DNA of 64,000 bases, taken from Prochilodus magdalenae (taxonomy: Eukaryota; Chordata; Actinopteri; Characiformes; Prochilodontidae). Position 1 is the first letter of the stretch. Every line of letters starts with the position of its first letter. Location of the stretch: contig JAMWET010000894.1 of NCBI GenBank assembly GCA_024036415.1, forward strand, positions 177,501 to 241,500, read 5' to 3'. Shown in pieces: positions 44,432-55,565 of this stretch. A program made the translations under genes and the position numbers. A model generated the notes under the pieces. That model saw only the letters and a program-made list of their open reading frames with translations, was not told the origin of the DNA and ran no database searches.

Positions 44432-46104
44432 TAAAAAAAAAAAATATATATATAGGGTTTTATAGTTTATAGTTTATATCTATAATAGATCTATATATAG
44501 ATTTTGATAGTACAATAAAATTATAGTAAGGTGAACTTTAAAAAAAAAAAAAAAAATTAATTGAACAGCGCTGGTTAGAGGAGCCCCCCTGTGAGTTTCG
44601 GCCTAGGGCCCCAACAGCCTCTAGAACCGCCGCAGCTTGTTATGCAGATGCGCTCCCACTGTTTGGAAAAACATAAAACTGCCGTTTTAAAGGAAGCAGG
44701 GATGACTCATCTGGTTGGTGTGTCCAACATCTGTGTGTGTGTGAAGTGGGAAAGGGGGATTGCTGATTGCAGGTTCCAATATAACACTTTTGGATGGGCT
44801 GGAAAAATCCCCCCCTCTCCCTGATTTTTTGCTGGGAAATTACAACCGTGGTTCTCGGCAGAAGTGGTCCACCGTCATTAAGAAGGGCCCCCGGGCCCCA
44901 GACCCAGTGATTTGAGCTTCCCCATTTAGCATCGCACCTCACAAAACCATTAGAAACAGGGCATCACGGTTACTTCTCCCTCCGCCTGCCAATGAAAGCG
45001 GCCTCCAGGGCTGAGATTGTTGGTGCAACCGCTGGTTTTAGTCTTAAATGATTACCACGAGTCCTATAACAAGACCCCCACCCCGCCTACCCGGGCCCCC
45101 CCCCACCTCAACGGACGCTCGGTTTTTATCTGGAAGGTTTACAATGGCTAAACGACGGCACGTCCCAGGTTTGAGAGACCTTCAGGGCTTATTTTCGTAG
45201 ACTCTCGGTCTGTGGCAGCTTGTTTACTCTCCGCTGGGTCCGAGCTCTATTTATACTGCTCCCTTTCAGCATTGGCCGGTGCGATGGTGGGCCTGCAAGC
45301 ATTTTGCGAAAGCCAAACAAGCAAAATGAAAACAAAAACAAATGGACAGCGAAGGACACCTCTTTGCCTGTCCCTGTGACATCCCGGTCCCGAGGACGAA
45401 ATCGATTTTTTTATGTTTTTATTAGGGTAAATATTTACCACGGAGAGATCAGCACAGAGCCTCTGTGAGGCTGCCAGAGTTCAGTGTCATTTGAGCCATT
45501 GTTTAGGGAATCGGACGCTCGGTAAACAATCATCCCCTCTACATCTGCCTGCTGTTTATGTGTGTAAGGACTTGAACTCCTTGAAGTTGGGCCACACAAG
45601 CAAAGCTTATGGAGATTGTAAGCAAGTCTGTCCCAAGACGATGACAAGACGCTTCTCGCCACCTTCGTGGTCTTCCTGTCAGAAATGGGGGCTCATATGT
45701 TCAGATATTAGTGGAAACAAATTAGCAACGGTGCTATTGTGGCCCATTTCTAAAGGGAGTACTCATAAAGCAGACACTTGCAAAAATGGGATCCTTGTAG
45801 TATTGATCAAAGGGCCCTTTGATTCTTCATGCTGTGAGAGTTTTTTAGAGAGAGCTCACTGGTGTTGGAACAAAACCTTGCACCATTTTACAGATTTTGG
45901 CCCCGTTTGAAAATGGCCATCGGCCTTTACGTGGTGTGTAAGTTTCATGATCAGTGGACCACAAGAAATGATTCAAAAGTACTTAAGTCTGGTTCTACCG
46001 ACTCACATCAAAAGTAAAGTACGTTTTTCCTTCTCCTGTAAAGTTTCGGAGATACTAGCAGTAAAATAAGCTTACCAAGCACAAATGAATGATAAATGTG
46101 GTAG
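44432..46104. other. Repeat-poor intergenic block
   Basis: After a poly-A patch (to 44,560) this 1.5-kb region shows no tandem repeat or transposon I recognise, and is GC-balanced. No exon was identified; it is a candidate for conserved non-coding sequence. Confidence 0.35.
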
Positions 46105-46548
46105 TAACTATAGGCTCCTGCAGATGGCGCTGCATGAGGATGATGGGGCTATAAATACTTGTGGAGTGTAGGTGACGGGGTCCATAGATTGAAAAGAGGT
46201 GCTACAGTGCAGTGAATGTCTCGTTCCATGTGTGGTAAACGCTCCAGAGCAGATGTTAATGATTGGCTAAAAGGAGGGACTGAGCATGCGGGCGTAGCCA
46301 AAGACCATAGTGTGAAGGAAGTAGCTGAATCTGCAGGTGTATGGAAGCGTACGGTCATACGGGTCTACCAGCAGTGGATAAAATCCCAGTCTACAGGGAA
46401 CTCTCCTCGGAACTGTGCCAGGGAAGGCGTCCTGATGGAGGAGTGTCTGAACATTGATGTGGCCTACATCCAGAAACTTGTCCAGTCCATGCCAAATCCA
46501 GTCACAGCTGTTGTTGGTGCTCATGGAGGTACTACATACTAGTAGGAA
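46105..46548 (+). mobile_element. Tc1-like family 'D', intact HTH frame
   Basis: A single open frame (46,216-46,542) reads MSRSMCGKRSRADVNDWLKG, then KEVAESAGVWKRTVIRVYQQ, then AYIQKLVQSMPNPV. The peptide looks like a transposase helix-turn-helix plus a short remainder; no DDE triad is present. It is the best preserved of the family in this window. Confidence 0.7.
46117..46131 (+). promoter_or_regulatory. CTCF-like motif in family 'D' element
   Basis: CCTGCAGATGGCGCT, one mismatch to the 15-base core, at the same place in the element as the minus-strand motif at 38,194. Confidence 0.35.
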
Positions 46549-46632
46549 CGTTTCACAGAGGATTCATTTTTTGTCCGGGGAGCTTTCAAAACAACTATGG
46601 GTTTTCCATCATCGAGAAGAACCAATTGACCA

Positions 46633-47081
46633 AGTATCAAAAGTTTAGACCCACCCATCTAAACGGATGTAGCTGGTGATCTTAAAGACTCTACAGTCGT
46701 ACACTGAACAGCTCCACCTGCTGAGAGTCTGAACCAGTCCATATCCTGCTACACCACATTTACTCCTGATGTACACAGTATGATACTCCTCCATATCTCC
46801 ACCTCTAATATATATTTAGTGGTGTAAAAACTTTGATCTCTTTTTCTGCACAGTGTAAAAGCTCTAGCTCTCCTTTCAGCTTAGTGAATATTCATGATGG
46901 ACCGACCAATAGAATCGCTCCAAACCTGCTCAGTAATAAACCTTGTTCTATCAGCTCCACTGCAGGGTAAGAAAGCTGGTTCCTCCTCCTGTACAGCTCC
47001 ACTCTGGAGGGTTTTAAGGTGGACTGTATAATTCCATGAGGGCTAGTTTACAGTTTGGTGTCTTCACTTTTATTCTACAGT
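46633..47081 (-). mobile_element. Family 'F' Tc1-type element, inverted arm
   Basis: The reverse complement of 47,936-48,631 apart from the latter's tandem expansion. It begins 'gtatcaaaagtttagac', the family terminus. Confidence 0.8.
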
Positions 47082-47935
47082 AAAGTATTCCTCTTGTACC
47101 GGCCAGAAAAGCTGGGAAGCAACATATCATTATTGCGGGGTTAACAGACAGTAATACGTTCATTAACCTAGAATAAAAGTCTCTGATTAAAAACATCTGC
47201 AGCAGTTGTGTATATCAGATTCTTCATTAGCTCAGCTCCTGGAGATTCTCCTGCAGAGTTTTACTGCGGCTCTAACCGTATCCGCCTGATTCTCTCACTC
47301 AGATGATCCTGAAGGCCTGATGAAATGAATCAGACGTTAATAGAGGAGTACATGAATAACAGATCATTTCAAAATGGCCATTGGAACCAGTGTGGGAAAT
47401 ACCCCCTGTATTCGGTGGGATCCCATGTTGTGCTGGCTACTCCTGCTAACCCACTACCCAATAGCGAAGTTTATGGTAGCAACAAATCATAGCTCAATCG
47501 GTATCCGGTAACTCGGTCTTCCGAACATGATGTCATCATGCCTGAGATCCACATCTTCTCTTTTGTCTTTCCACTAAACTCTTCAGATGTTTTCAGATCT
47601 ATAAATGTGTTATGGCGTATTGTACAGTATGTCAGACATATTCTGGGCATTAGTTACGGTAGCTGGACTATGAAGCATCAACTGGGTGAATCAGTTTGCT
47701 ACAGCGCCACCCTGAGGCAGACCAGTGAGTGCTGCAGGTCTAGTTAGCTTAGAATATCAAAGACAGATAAACAATTATTTTGCACAATGAAGATATTTTA
47801 GATTTACTTAAGTCATTTAACATTATGTTCTTATTACTAATAGTACAGCAGTATAGTCATATAATAGGAAATACTAAATATATCTAGTAATTAAACCAAA
47901 ATTTTGGATTTTCATTGGATTCACCGTAAGCTGTA
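47082..47935. other. Spacer between inverted family-F arms
   Basis: About 850 bp of unique-looking sequence with no supported gene. Confidence 0.4.
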
Positions 47936-48631
47936 CTGTAGAATAAAAGTAAAGACACCAAACTATAAACTAGCCCTCATGGAATTATACAGTCCACCTT
48001 AAAACCCTCCAGAATGGAATTATACAGCCCACCATAAAATCCTCCAGAATGGAATTATACAGTCCACCTTAAAATCCTCCAGAATGGAATTATACAGCCC
48101 ACCTTAAAATCCTCCAGAATGGAATTATACAGTCCACCTTAAAACCCTCCAGAATGGAATTATACAGCCCACCTTAAAATCCTCCAGAATGGAATTATAC
48201 AGCCCACCTTAAAATCCTCCAGAATGGAATAATACAGTCCACCTTAAAACCCTCCAGAATGGAATTATACAGTCCACCTTAAAATCCTCCAGAATGGAAT
48301 TATACAGTCCACCTTAAACCCCTCCAGAGTGGAGCTGTACAGGAGGATGAACCAGCTTCCTTACCCTGCAGTGGAGCTGATAGAACAAGGTTTATTACTA
48401 AGCAGGTTTGGAGCGATTCTATTGGTCGGTCCATCATGAATATTCACTAACCTGAAAGGAGGACTAGAGCTTTTACACGGTGCAGAAAAAGAGATCAAAA
48501 GTTTTTACACCACTAAATATATATTAGAGGTGGAGATATGGAGGAGGATCATACTGTGTACATCAGGAGTAGATGTGGTGTATCAGGATATGGGCTGGTT
48601 CAGACTCTCATCAGTTGGAGCTGCTCAGTGT
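47936..48631 (+). mobile_element. Family 'F' Tc1-type element, direct arm
   Basis: Starts 'ctgtagaataaaagtaaaga', carries a 10-copy 35-bp array, then the family interior ('ggagatatggagga', 'gtagatgtggtgtatcagga'), and is cut at 'agctgctcagtgtg' before its terminal repeat. Confidence 0.8.
47981..48330 (+). repeat. 35-bp minisatellite, 10 copies
   Basis: Unit begins 'ggaattatacagtccacctt' followed by 'aaaatcctccagaat'. The single-copy ancestor of this unit is visible at about 47,010-47,035 in the inverted arm. Confidence 0.93.
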
Positions 48632-48778
48632 GAGCTGAGTTTTTTATATCATATATCATCATAAGATCATTTTCAGGGACCCCTCTCCCCAAAGAGGTTA
48701 ATATGTCATTGTAATTATAGAATTACACTGTATATGATCTCCTGTATTTGGCATCTTCATTATATTAACCTGTATCAC

Positions 48779-49127
48779 CATGGACGCCACAAGGTGCAGT
48801 GGGTAGCGCTGTTGCCTCACAACCAGAAGGCCCTGGATTCGATTCATGGCCACGGCGTCCGGGGCCTTTCTACAGTCTGCATGTTCGGCCTGTGTGTGTG
48901 TGAGCACTAAGCAGTCCCTCAGATGCTCCGGTTTCCTCCCACGGTCCGAAGACATGCAGTCAGGTGAAGTGAGATGCTGAATTGCCCGCTAGGTGTGAGT
49001 GTGTATATGTATCTCTGTGTGTCTGTACTGTGATGGACAGGCGGCCTGTCCAGGGTGTTTCCTGCCTTCCTTAGGCTTCAGCACTCCCTGCGACCCTGAA
49101 GGATAAGCAGCTTAGAAGAGGAATGAA
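48779..49127 (+). mobile_element. SINE with L2-like tail, copy 2
   Basis: Head 'aggtgcagtgggtagcgctg', box-B-like 'ggattcgattcat', middle 'ggtttcctcccacggtccga', and end 'gaccctgaaggataagcagc' leading into (GAAT)n. Confidence 0.85.
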
Positions 49128-49597
49128 TGAATAAATAAATAAATGACTGACTGAATGAATGAATGAATGAATGAATGAATGACTGAATGACTGAATGACT
49201 GACTGACTGACTGACTGACTAAATGAATGACTGACTGAATGACTGACTGTATGACTAAATGACTGACTGACTGACTGACTGACTGACTGACTGAATGAAT
49301 GAATGACTGACTGAATGAATTGACTGACTGACTGACTGACTGACTGACTGACTGAATGAATGAATGACTGAATGAATGACTGACTGACTGACTGACTGAC
49401 TGACTGACTAAATGAATGACTGACTGAATGACTGACTGACTGACTGACTGAATGAATGAATGATTGACTGACTGACTGACTGACTGAATGACTGACTGAC
49501 TGACTGACTGACTGACTGACTGACTGACTGACTGACTGAATGACTGACTGACTGACTGACTAAATGAATGACTGACTGAATGAATGAATGAATGAAG
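49110..49597 (+). repeat. (TGAA/TGAC)n array grown from SINE tail
   Basis: About 490 bp of mixed tetranucleotides following directly on the SINE tail. Minus-strand frames of the QSVSQSV type come only from this period. Confidence 0.95.
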
Positions 49598-50656
49598 CCT
49601 TTTCCAATGTAAAAGTAGGCCAATCGTGGTGCAACCAGAAGTAGACATATTTGGTTGACCTCTAGATGGCAGTACATACCTTGAGTTCTCTCTGTTGTTG
49701 GCAAACTGGCTTAAGGTTCTTGTTAAGAGCTTTGGGTTCCGTCCTCGTTAGAGCTAAGAGTCCCTCCTAACTTGGTGGTGAGCACCTAATAGGAAGAACC
49801 GGTCTCCTTGTTAGACCAACCACCACAGAAGACCGTCAAGGTCAAACCTCAGCTCCTGGATGAGACTGCCTTCTGTCTCCTGGACAGGCTCACAACACCG
49901 TGTCTCTACGTTCCTTTATTCTCGTTTAACAGACTCGTTTAACAGCTCAAACATATTTCAATCACATCCATAAATCAGCTCAGCACAGGCTAACACCGAC
50001 ATGAACACGGTATCAGGTTACAGCTATGTTGCTGCAGCAGGTGGCATGTTTCTTAGACATGTGCTGATGCTCAGGGATGGCTCTGGTGCTTTAGACTGAC
50101 ACTGGAAACTCCCTGTAGTAAAACCAAAGCAGGCTGAGAGTAATTGTGATCCTGTCAAACGAATTTACAGTCTGACTTGGACTCACTGGAGGGAGAACAG
50201 CTTTATTAGGTGAAGTGTGCTGCTGTGGAAATCCCCCTTATTAGAATATCATTTGTTTATGCCCTGCATCTTTCTTCGGAGTGTTTGAAGTATGTGTTCC
50301 ACACTTCAGAGAGATCCAGACCAGCTGCTGTCGTCTACAGAACCAAGCCCACGATGCCCTCTGCTGCTCGACCGGTGATAGTCCCTGTGAAAATGTGCTC
50401 CGTCTGGCTCAGTAGATTAATAATGGTGAGAATATTTTATACAGAGACTTTTATCAGGCTGTCAGTCGACTGATACATGGCTCTGTCGGCAGCTTCCCAG
50501 GAAAGATACAAGGAAACGATGGGGATGGTAAAGTTATGGCCTTTAGTCAGCCATGTCCTGGTCCATGCTTGCCTCCGTGTGTGGGCCACTTTGTGCCTGC
50601 TCAACTATGTGGTTATGGACTAATTCTGTCAGGCCGATCTGGGCTCGAATCAAAAT
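49598..50656. other. Unassigned, no supported gene
   Basis: Unique-looking. It contains a CTCF-like motif at 49,659-49,673 (CCTCTAGATGGCAGT, one mismatch). A short + frame at 50,210-50,473 has no recognised domain. Confidence 0.4.
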
Positions 50657-53600
50657 CCTAGGTGTGTTCTATTAGCTTGCTCTTATTCCTAGGTGGGTTT
50701 GGTGAGCTTCCTCTTATTCCTAGGTGGGTTTGGTGAGCTTCCTCTTATTCCTAGGTGGGTTAGGTTAGCTTCCTCTTATTCCTAGGTGGGTTAGGTGGGC
50801 TTCCTCTTATTCCTAGGTGGGTTAGGTGAGCTTCCTCTTATTCCTAGGTGGGTTAGGTGAGCTTCCTCTTATTCCTAGGTGGGTTAGGTGAGCTTCCTCT
50901 TATTCCTAGGTGGGTTAGGTGAGCTTCCTCTTATTCCTAGGTGGGTTAGGTGAGCTTCCTCTTATTCCTAGGTGGGTTAGGTGAGCTTCCTCTTATTGCT
51001 AGGTGGGTTAGGTGAGCTTCCTCTTATTGCTAGGTGGGTTAGGTGAACTTCCTCTTATTGCTAGGTGGGGTAGGTTAGCTTCCTCTAATTGCTAGGTGGG
51101 TTATGTGAACTTCCTCTTATTGCTAGGTGGGGTAGGTTAGCTTCCTCTTATTGCTAGGTGGGGTAGGTTAGCTTCCTCTTATTGCTAGGTGGGTTAGGTG
51201 AACTTCCTCTTATTGCTAGGTGGGGTAGGTTAGCTTCCTCTAATTGCTAGGTGGGTTATGTGAACTTCCTCTTATTGCTAGGTGGGTTAGGTGTAGGTGG
51301 GTTAGGTTAGCTTCTCTCTGCTATTGGGTTAGGTGGCTTCCTCTGTTGCTAGGTTAGGGTGAGCTTCCTCTTATTGCTAGGTGGGTTTCCTAGGTGGGTT
51401 AGGTGAGCTTATTGCTAGGTGGGTTAGGAGGGTTAGGTGGGCTTCCTCTTGTTGCTAGGAGGGTTAGGTGGGCTTCTTCTTATTGCTAGGTGGGTTAGGT
51501 TAGCTTCCTCTTATTGCTAGGTGGGTTAGGTGAGCTTCCTCTTGTTGCTAGGAGGGTTAGGTGGGCTTCCTCTTGTTGCTAGGAGGGTTAGGTGGGCTTC
51601 TTCTTATTGCTAGGTGGGTTAGGTGGGCTTCCTCTTATTGCTAGGTGGGTTAGGTGAGCTTCCTCTTATTGCTAGGTGGGTTAGGTGGGCTTCCTCTTAT
51701 TGCTAGGTGGGTTAGGTGGGCTTCCTCTTATTGCTAGGTGGGTTAGGTGAGCTTCCTCTTATTGCTAGGTGGGTTAGGTGGGCTTCCTCTTATTGCTAGG
51801 TGGGTTAGGTGAGCTTCCTCTTATTGCTATGTAGGTGGCTTCCTCTTATTGCTAGGGGGTTAGGTGAGCTTCCTCTTATTCCTAGGTGGGTTAGGTGAGG
51901 CTTCCTCTTATTCCTAGGTGGGTTAGGTGAGCTTCCTTTTATTGCTAGGTGGGTTAGGTGAGCTTCCTTTTATTCCTAGGTGGGTTAGGTGAGCTTCCTG
52001 ATATTTCTAGGTGGGTTAGGTGAGCTTCCTCTTATTCCTAGGTGGGTTAGGTTAGCTTCCTCTTATTGCTAGGTGGGTTAGGTGAGCTTCCTCTTATTCC
52101 TAGGTGGGGTAGGTTAGCTTCCTCTTATTGCTAGGTGGGTTAGGTTAGCTTCCTCTTATTCCTAGGTGGGTTAGGTGAGCTTCCTCTTATTGCTAGGTGG
52201 GCTAGGTGAGCTTCCTCTTGTTGCTAGATGGGTTAGGTTGGCTTCCTCTTATTGCTAGGTGGGTTAGGTGAGCTTCCTCTTATTGCTAGGTGGGTTAGGT
52301 GAGCTTCCTCTTATTGCTAGGTGGGTTAGGTGAGCTTCCTTTTATTCCTAGGTGGGTTAGGTGAGCTTCCTCTTATTCCTAGGTGGGTTAGGTGAGCTTC
52401 CTCTTATTGCTAGGTGGGTTAGGTGAGCTTCCTCTTATTCCTAGGTGGGTTAGGTGAGCTTCCTCTTATTCCTAGGTGGGTTAGGTGAGCTTCCTCTTAT
52501 TCCTAGGTGGGTTAGGTGGGCTTCCTCTTATTCCTAGGTGGGTTAGGTGAGCTTCCTCTTATTCCTAGGTGGGTTAGGTGGGCTTCCTCTTATTCCTAGG
52601 TGGGTTAGGTGAGCTTCCTCTTATTGCTAGGTGGGTTAGGTGAGCTTCCTCTTATTCCTAGGTGGGTTAGGTGAGCTTCCTCTTATTCCTAGGTGGGTTA
52701 GGTGGGCTTCCTCTTATTCCTAGGTGGGTTAGGTGAGCTTCCTCTTATTGCTAGGTGGGTTAGGTGAGCTTCCTCTTATTCCTAGGTGGGTTAGGTGGGC
52801 TTCCTCTTATTCCTAGGTGGGTTAGGTGAGCTTCCTCTTATTCCTAGATGGGTTAGGTGGGCTTCCTCTTATTCCTAGGTGGGTTAGGTGGGCTTCCTCT
52901 TATTCCTAGGTGGGTTATGTGAGCTTCCTCTTATTGCTAGGTGGGTTAGGTGAGCTTCCTCTTATTCCTAGATGGGTTTGGTGAGCTTCCTCTTATTGCT
53001 AGGTGGGCTAGGTGAGCTTCCTCTTATTGCTAGGTGGGTTAGGTGGGCTTCCTCTTATTCCTAGGTGGGTTAGGTGGATTCCTCTTATTGCTAGGTGTGT
53101 TAGGTGAGCTTCCTCTTATTCCTAGATGGGTTAGGTGGGCTTCCTCTTATTCCTAGGTGGGTTAGGTGAGCTTCCTCTTATTGCTAGGTGGGTTAGGTGA
53201 GCTTCCTCTTATTGCTAGGTGGGTTAGGTGAGCTTCCTCTTATTCCTAGGTGGGTTAGGTGAGCTTCCTCTTATTGCTAGGTGGGTTAGGTGAGCTTCCT
53301 CTTATTGCTAGGTGGGTTAGGTGGGCTTCCTCTTATTGCTAGGTGGGTTAGGTGAGCTTCCTCTTATTCCTAGGTGGGTTAGGTGAGCTTCCTCTTATTC
53401 CTAGGTGGGTTAGGTGAGCTTCCTCTTAGCTTAGCTTCCTCTTATTGCTAGGTGGGTTAGGTGAGCTTCCTCTTATTCTAGGTATTGCTAGGCTGGTGGG
53501 TTAGGTGGGCTTCCTGATATTCCTAGGTGGGTTAGGTGAGCTTCCTCTTATTCCTAGGTGGGCTAGGTGAGCTTCCTCTTATTCCTAGGTGAGCTTCCTC

Positions 53601-54281
53601 TTATTCCTAGGTGGGTTAGGTGAGCTTCCTCTTATTGCTAGGTGGGTTAGGTGAGCTTCCTCTTATTGCTAGGTGGGTTAGGTGAGCTTCCTCTTATTGC
53701 TAGGTGGGTTAGGTGAGCTTCCTCTTATTGCTAGGTGGGTTAGGTGAGCTTCCTCTTATTGCTAGGTGGGTTAGGTGAGCTTCCTCTTATTGCTAGGGTG
53801 GGCTAGGTGAGCTTCCTCTTATTGCTAGGTGGGTTAGGTGAGCTTCCTCTTATTCCTAGGTGGGTTAGGTGAGCTTCCTCTTATTCCTAGGTGGGTTAGG
53901 TGAGCTTCCTCTTATTGCTAGGTGGGTTAGGTGAGCTTCCTCTTATTCCTAGGTGGGTTAGGTGAGCTTCCTCTTATTGCTAGGTGGGCTAGGTGAGCTT
54001 CCTCTTATTGCTAGGTGGGTTAGGTTAGCTTCCTCTTATTGCTAGGTGGGTGTGGGCTAGCTAGGTGGGTTAGGTGAGCTTCCTCTTATTGCTAGGTGGG
54101 CTAGGTGAGCTTCCTCCTATTGCTAGGTGGGTTAGGTGGGCTTCCTCTTATTCCTAGGTGGGTTAGGTGGGCTTCCTCTTATTCCTAGATGGGTTAGGTG
54201 GGCTTCCTCTTATTCCTAGGTGGGTTAGGTGGGCTTCCTCTTATTCCTAGGTGGGTTAGGTGAGCTTCCTCTTATTGCTAA
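50657..54281 (+). repeat. 31-bp minisatellite, about 117 copies
   Basis: Unit AGGTGGGTTAGGTGAGCTTC + CTCTTATTGCT. Two positions are mainly binary: g/c in ttattGct or ttattCct (the C form makes an AvrII CCTAGG site) and a/g in gtgAgc or gtgGgc. A five-unit (155-bp) block recurs at 51,041 and 51,196, showing local higher-order duplication. Degenerate or rearranged units cluster at about 51,280-51,420 and 53,430-53,590. The last unit runs into a truncated Tc1 MITE. Confidence 0.97.
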
Positions 54282-54283
54282 GT

Positions 54284-54610
54284 GTCCTTCTTGGTGGTAT
54301 GCTGACATTACCCTGGATACCGTGGCTCTTGATACATCACAAAGACTTGCTGTCTTGGTCACAGATGCGCCAGCAAGACGTGCACCAACAGTCTGTCCTC
54401 TTTTGAACTCTGGTATGTCACCCATAATGCTGTGTACATTGCAGTATTTTGAGCAGAACTGTGCTCTTACCTGCTAACTGAACCTTCACACTCTGCTCTT
54501 ACTGGTGCAATGTGCAGTTAATGAAGATTGGCCACCAGGCTGGTCCAATTTAGCCATGAGACCTCCCACACTAAAATGACAGGTGTTTCAGCTTCATTGT
54601 CCAACCCCTG
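54284..54610 (-). mobile_element. Tc1 family 'A', truncated at the array edge
   Basis: Begins abruptly at 'gtccttcttggtggtatgct', which is internal sequence, and ends in the normal terminal repeat 'tcattgtccaacccctg' plus TA. The minus strand reads the HTH peptide. The missing part would lie where the 31-bp array stands. Confidence 0.88.
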
Positions 54611-54898
54611 TAAATATTATCGTATATGTTATATATCATATCGTATGTATCATAGTATAGATCCACCCAGCGCTAGTAGGTGAACGTCACCTGATAGCCC
54701 ACGTAAGGCTTGAAAGTTGAGTTGCCTTGATTAACAAGGGGAGCAACGGGGGGTCTGATTATTGACCCTGGCTGGTTGAGGGCCATAACTAAATATAGTG
54801 TTTGAGTCGAGTTGTTGAGCGCACGGTTCATCCATGTGACATTGCTTTATTAATTAGACTATCATTTATTACAGCTTCTATAGACTTTATTACTAGTG

Positions 54899-55190
54899 GG
54901 CAGTCGTGGGCTGGAGGTTAGGGAACCAGCCTTGTGACCGGAGGGTTGCTGGTTCGATTCCCTGACCTGACAGTAACGACCGAGGTGCCCTTGAGCAAGG
55001 CACCTAACCCCCAACTGCTCCCCGGGTGCTGTGGATAGGGCTGCCCACCGCTCCGGGTAAGTGTGCTCACTGCCCCCTAGTGTGTGTGTTCACTAGTGAG
55101 TGTGTATGTGGGTGTTTCACTTCACGGATGGGTTAAATGCGGAGACTAAATTCCCCCACTGTGGGATCAACAAGGGATTAAAAAAAAATC
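54899..55190 (+). mobile_element. tRNA-derived SINE, complete-looking
   Basis: The tRNA-like head contains 'gggcagtcgtgggctggagg' and box B 'ggttcgattcc'. The body has 'ccttgagcaaggcacctaac', 'ccccaactgctccccggg' and 'ggatgggttaaatgcggag', then an A-rich end. This is a widespread teleost SINE type. Confidence 0.85.
55069..55083 (-). promoter_or_regulatory. CTCF-like motif in SINE body
   Basis: The + strand 'actgccccctagtgt' is a minus-strand match to the CTCF core with one mismatch at its first base. Confidence 0.35.
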
Positions 55191-55361
55191 TACTATTTAT
55201 CATGTGGCATTAAAAATGATTTTAGAACAAGTGACTAGCGTTATTAATGTCGGATAATGAATCTGAGCTGGGTCATAACACCAGAGTCACATTTAGTCTG
55301 ATGCTAATGATAGTCATGACCTTCTAAATATCAGACAGATGAGTGGGTTGAGAGCACTCGT

Positions 55362-55376
55362 CCACTAGATGGCGCC
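55362..55376 (+). promoter_or_regulatory. Exact CTCF-consensus match
   Basis: CCACTAGATGGCGCC fits CCASYAGRKGGCRSY at all 15 positions and lies outside recognised repeats, about 280 bp from an oppositely oriented near match. Confidence 0.6.
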
Positions 55377-55565
55377 ACCTCTCTGTATTTCTGTCCCCCT
55401 GTAATCTCATCCTGTAGACTCCCATTTTATGTGGAGTCAGTATGTCAGTTCAGGGTTTGTAGTATTATAAAGCTGACTGAGGTGCAAATACAGCCGTATG
55501 GAAAAGTTTTGGCACCCCTAGTCAAGCTGCATGTGTTGGGTAATAAATATATATAAATATAAAGT

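Noticed and set aside
49112..49648. 178-codon QSVSQSV protein on the minus strand
   Set aside because: Translation of the (TGAA/TGAC)n tail of a SINE.
50657..54281. Interstitial telomere array
   Set aside because: The unit contains GGGTTAGG but is a 31-bp repeat without consecutive TTAGGG; only a superficial likeness.
50657..54281. CRISPR-like array
   Set aside because: Units are contiguous and nearly identical with no unique spacers, and the window is vertebrate DNA.
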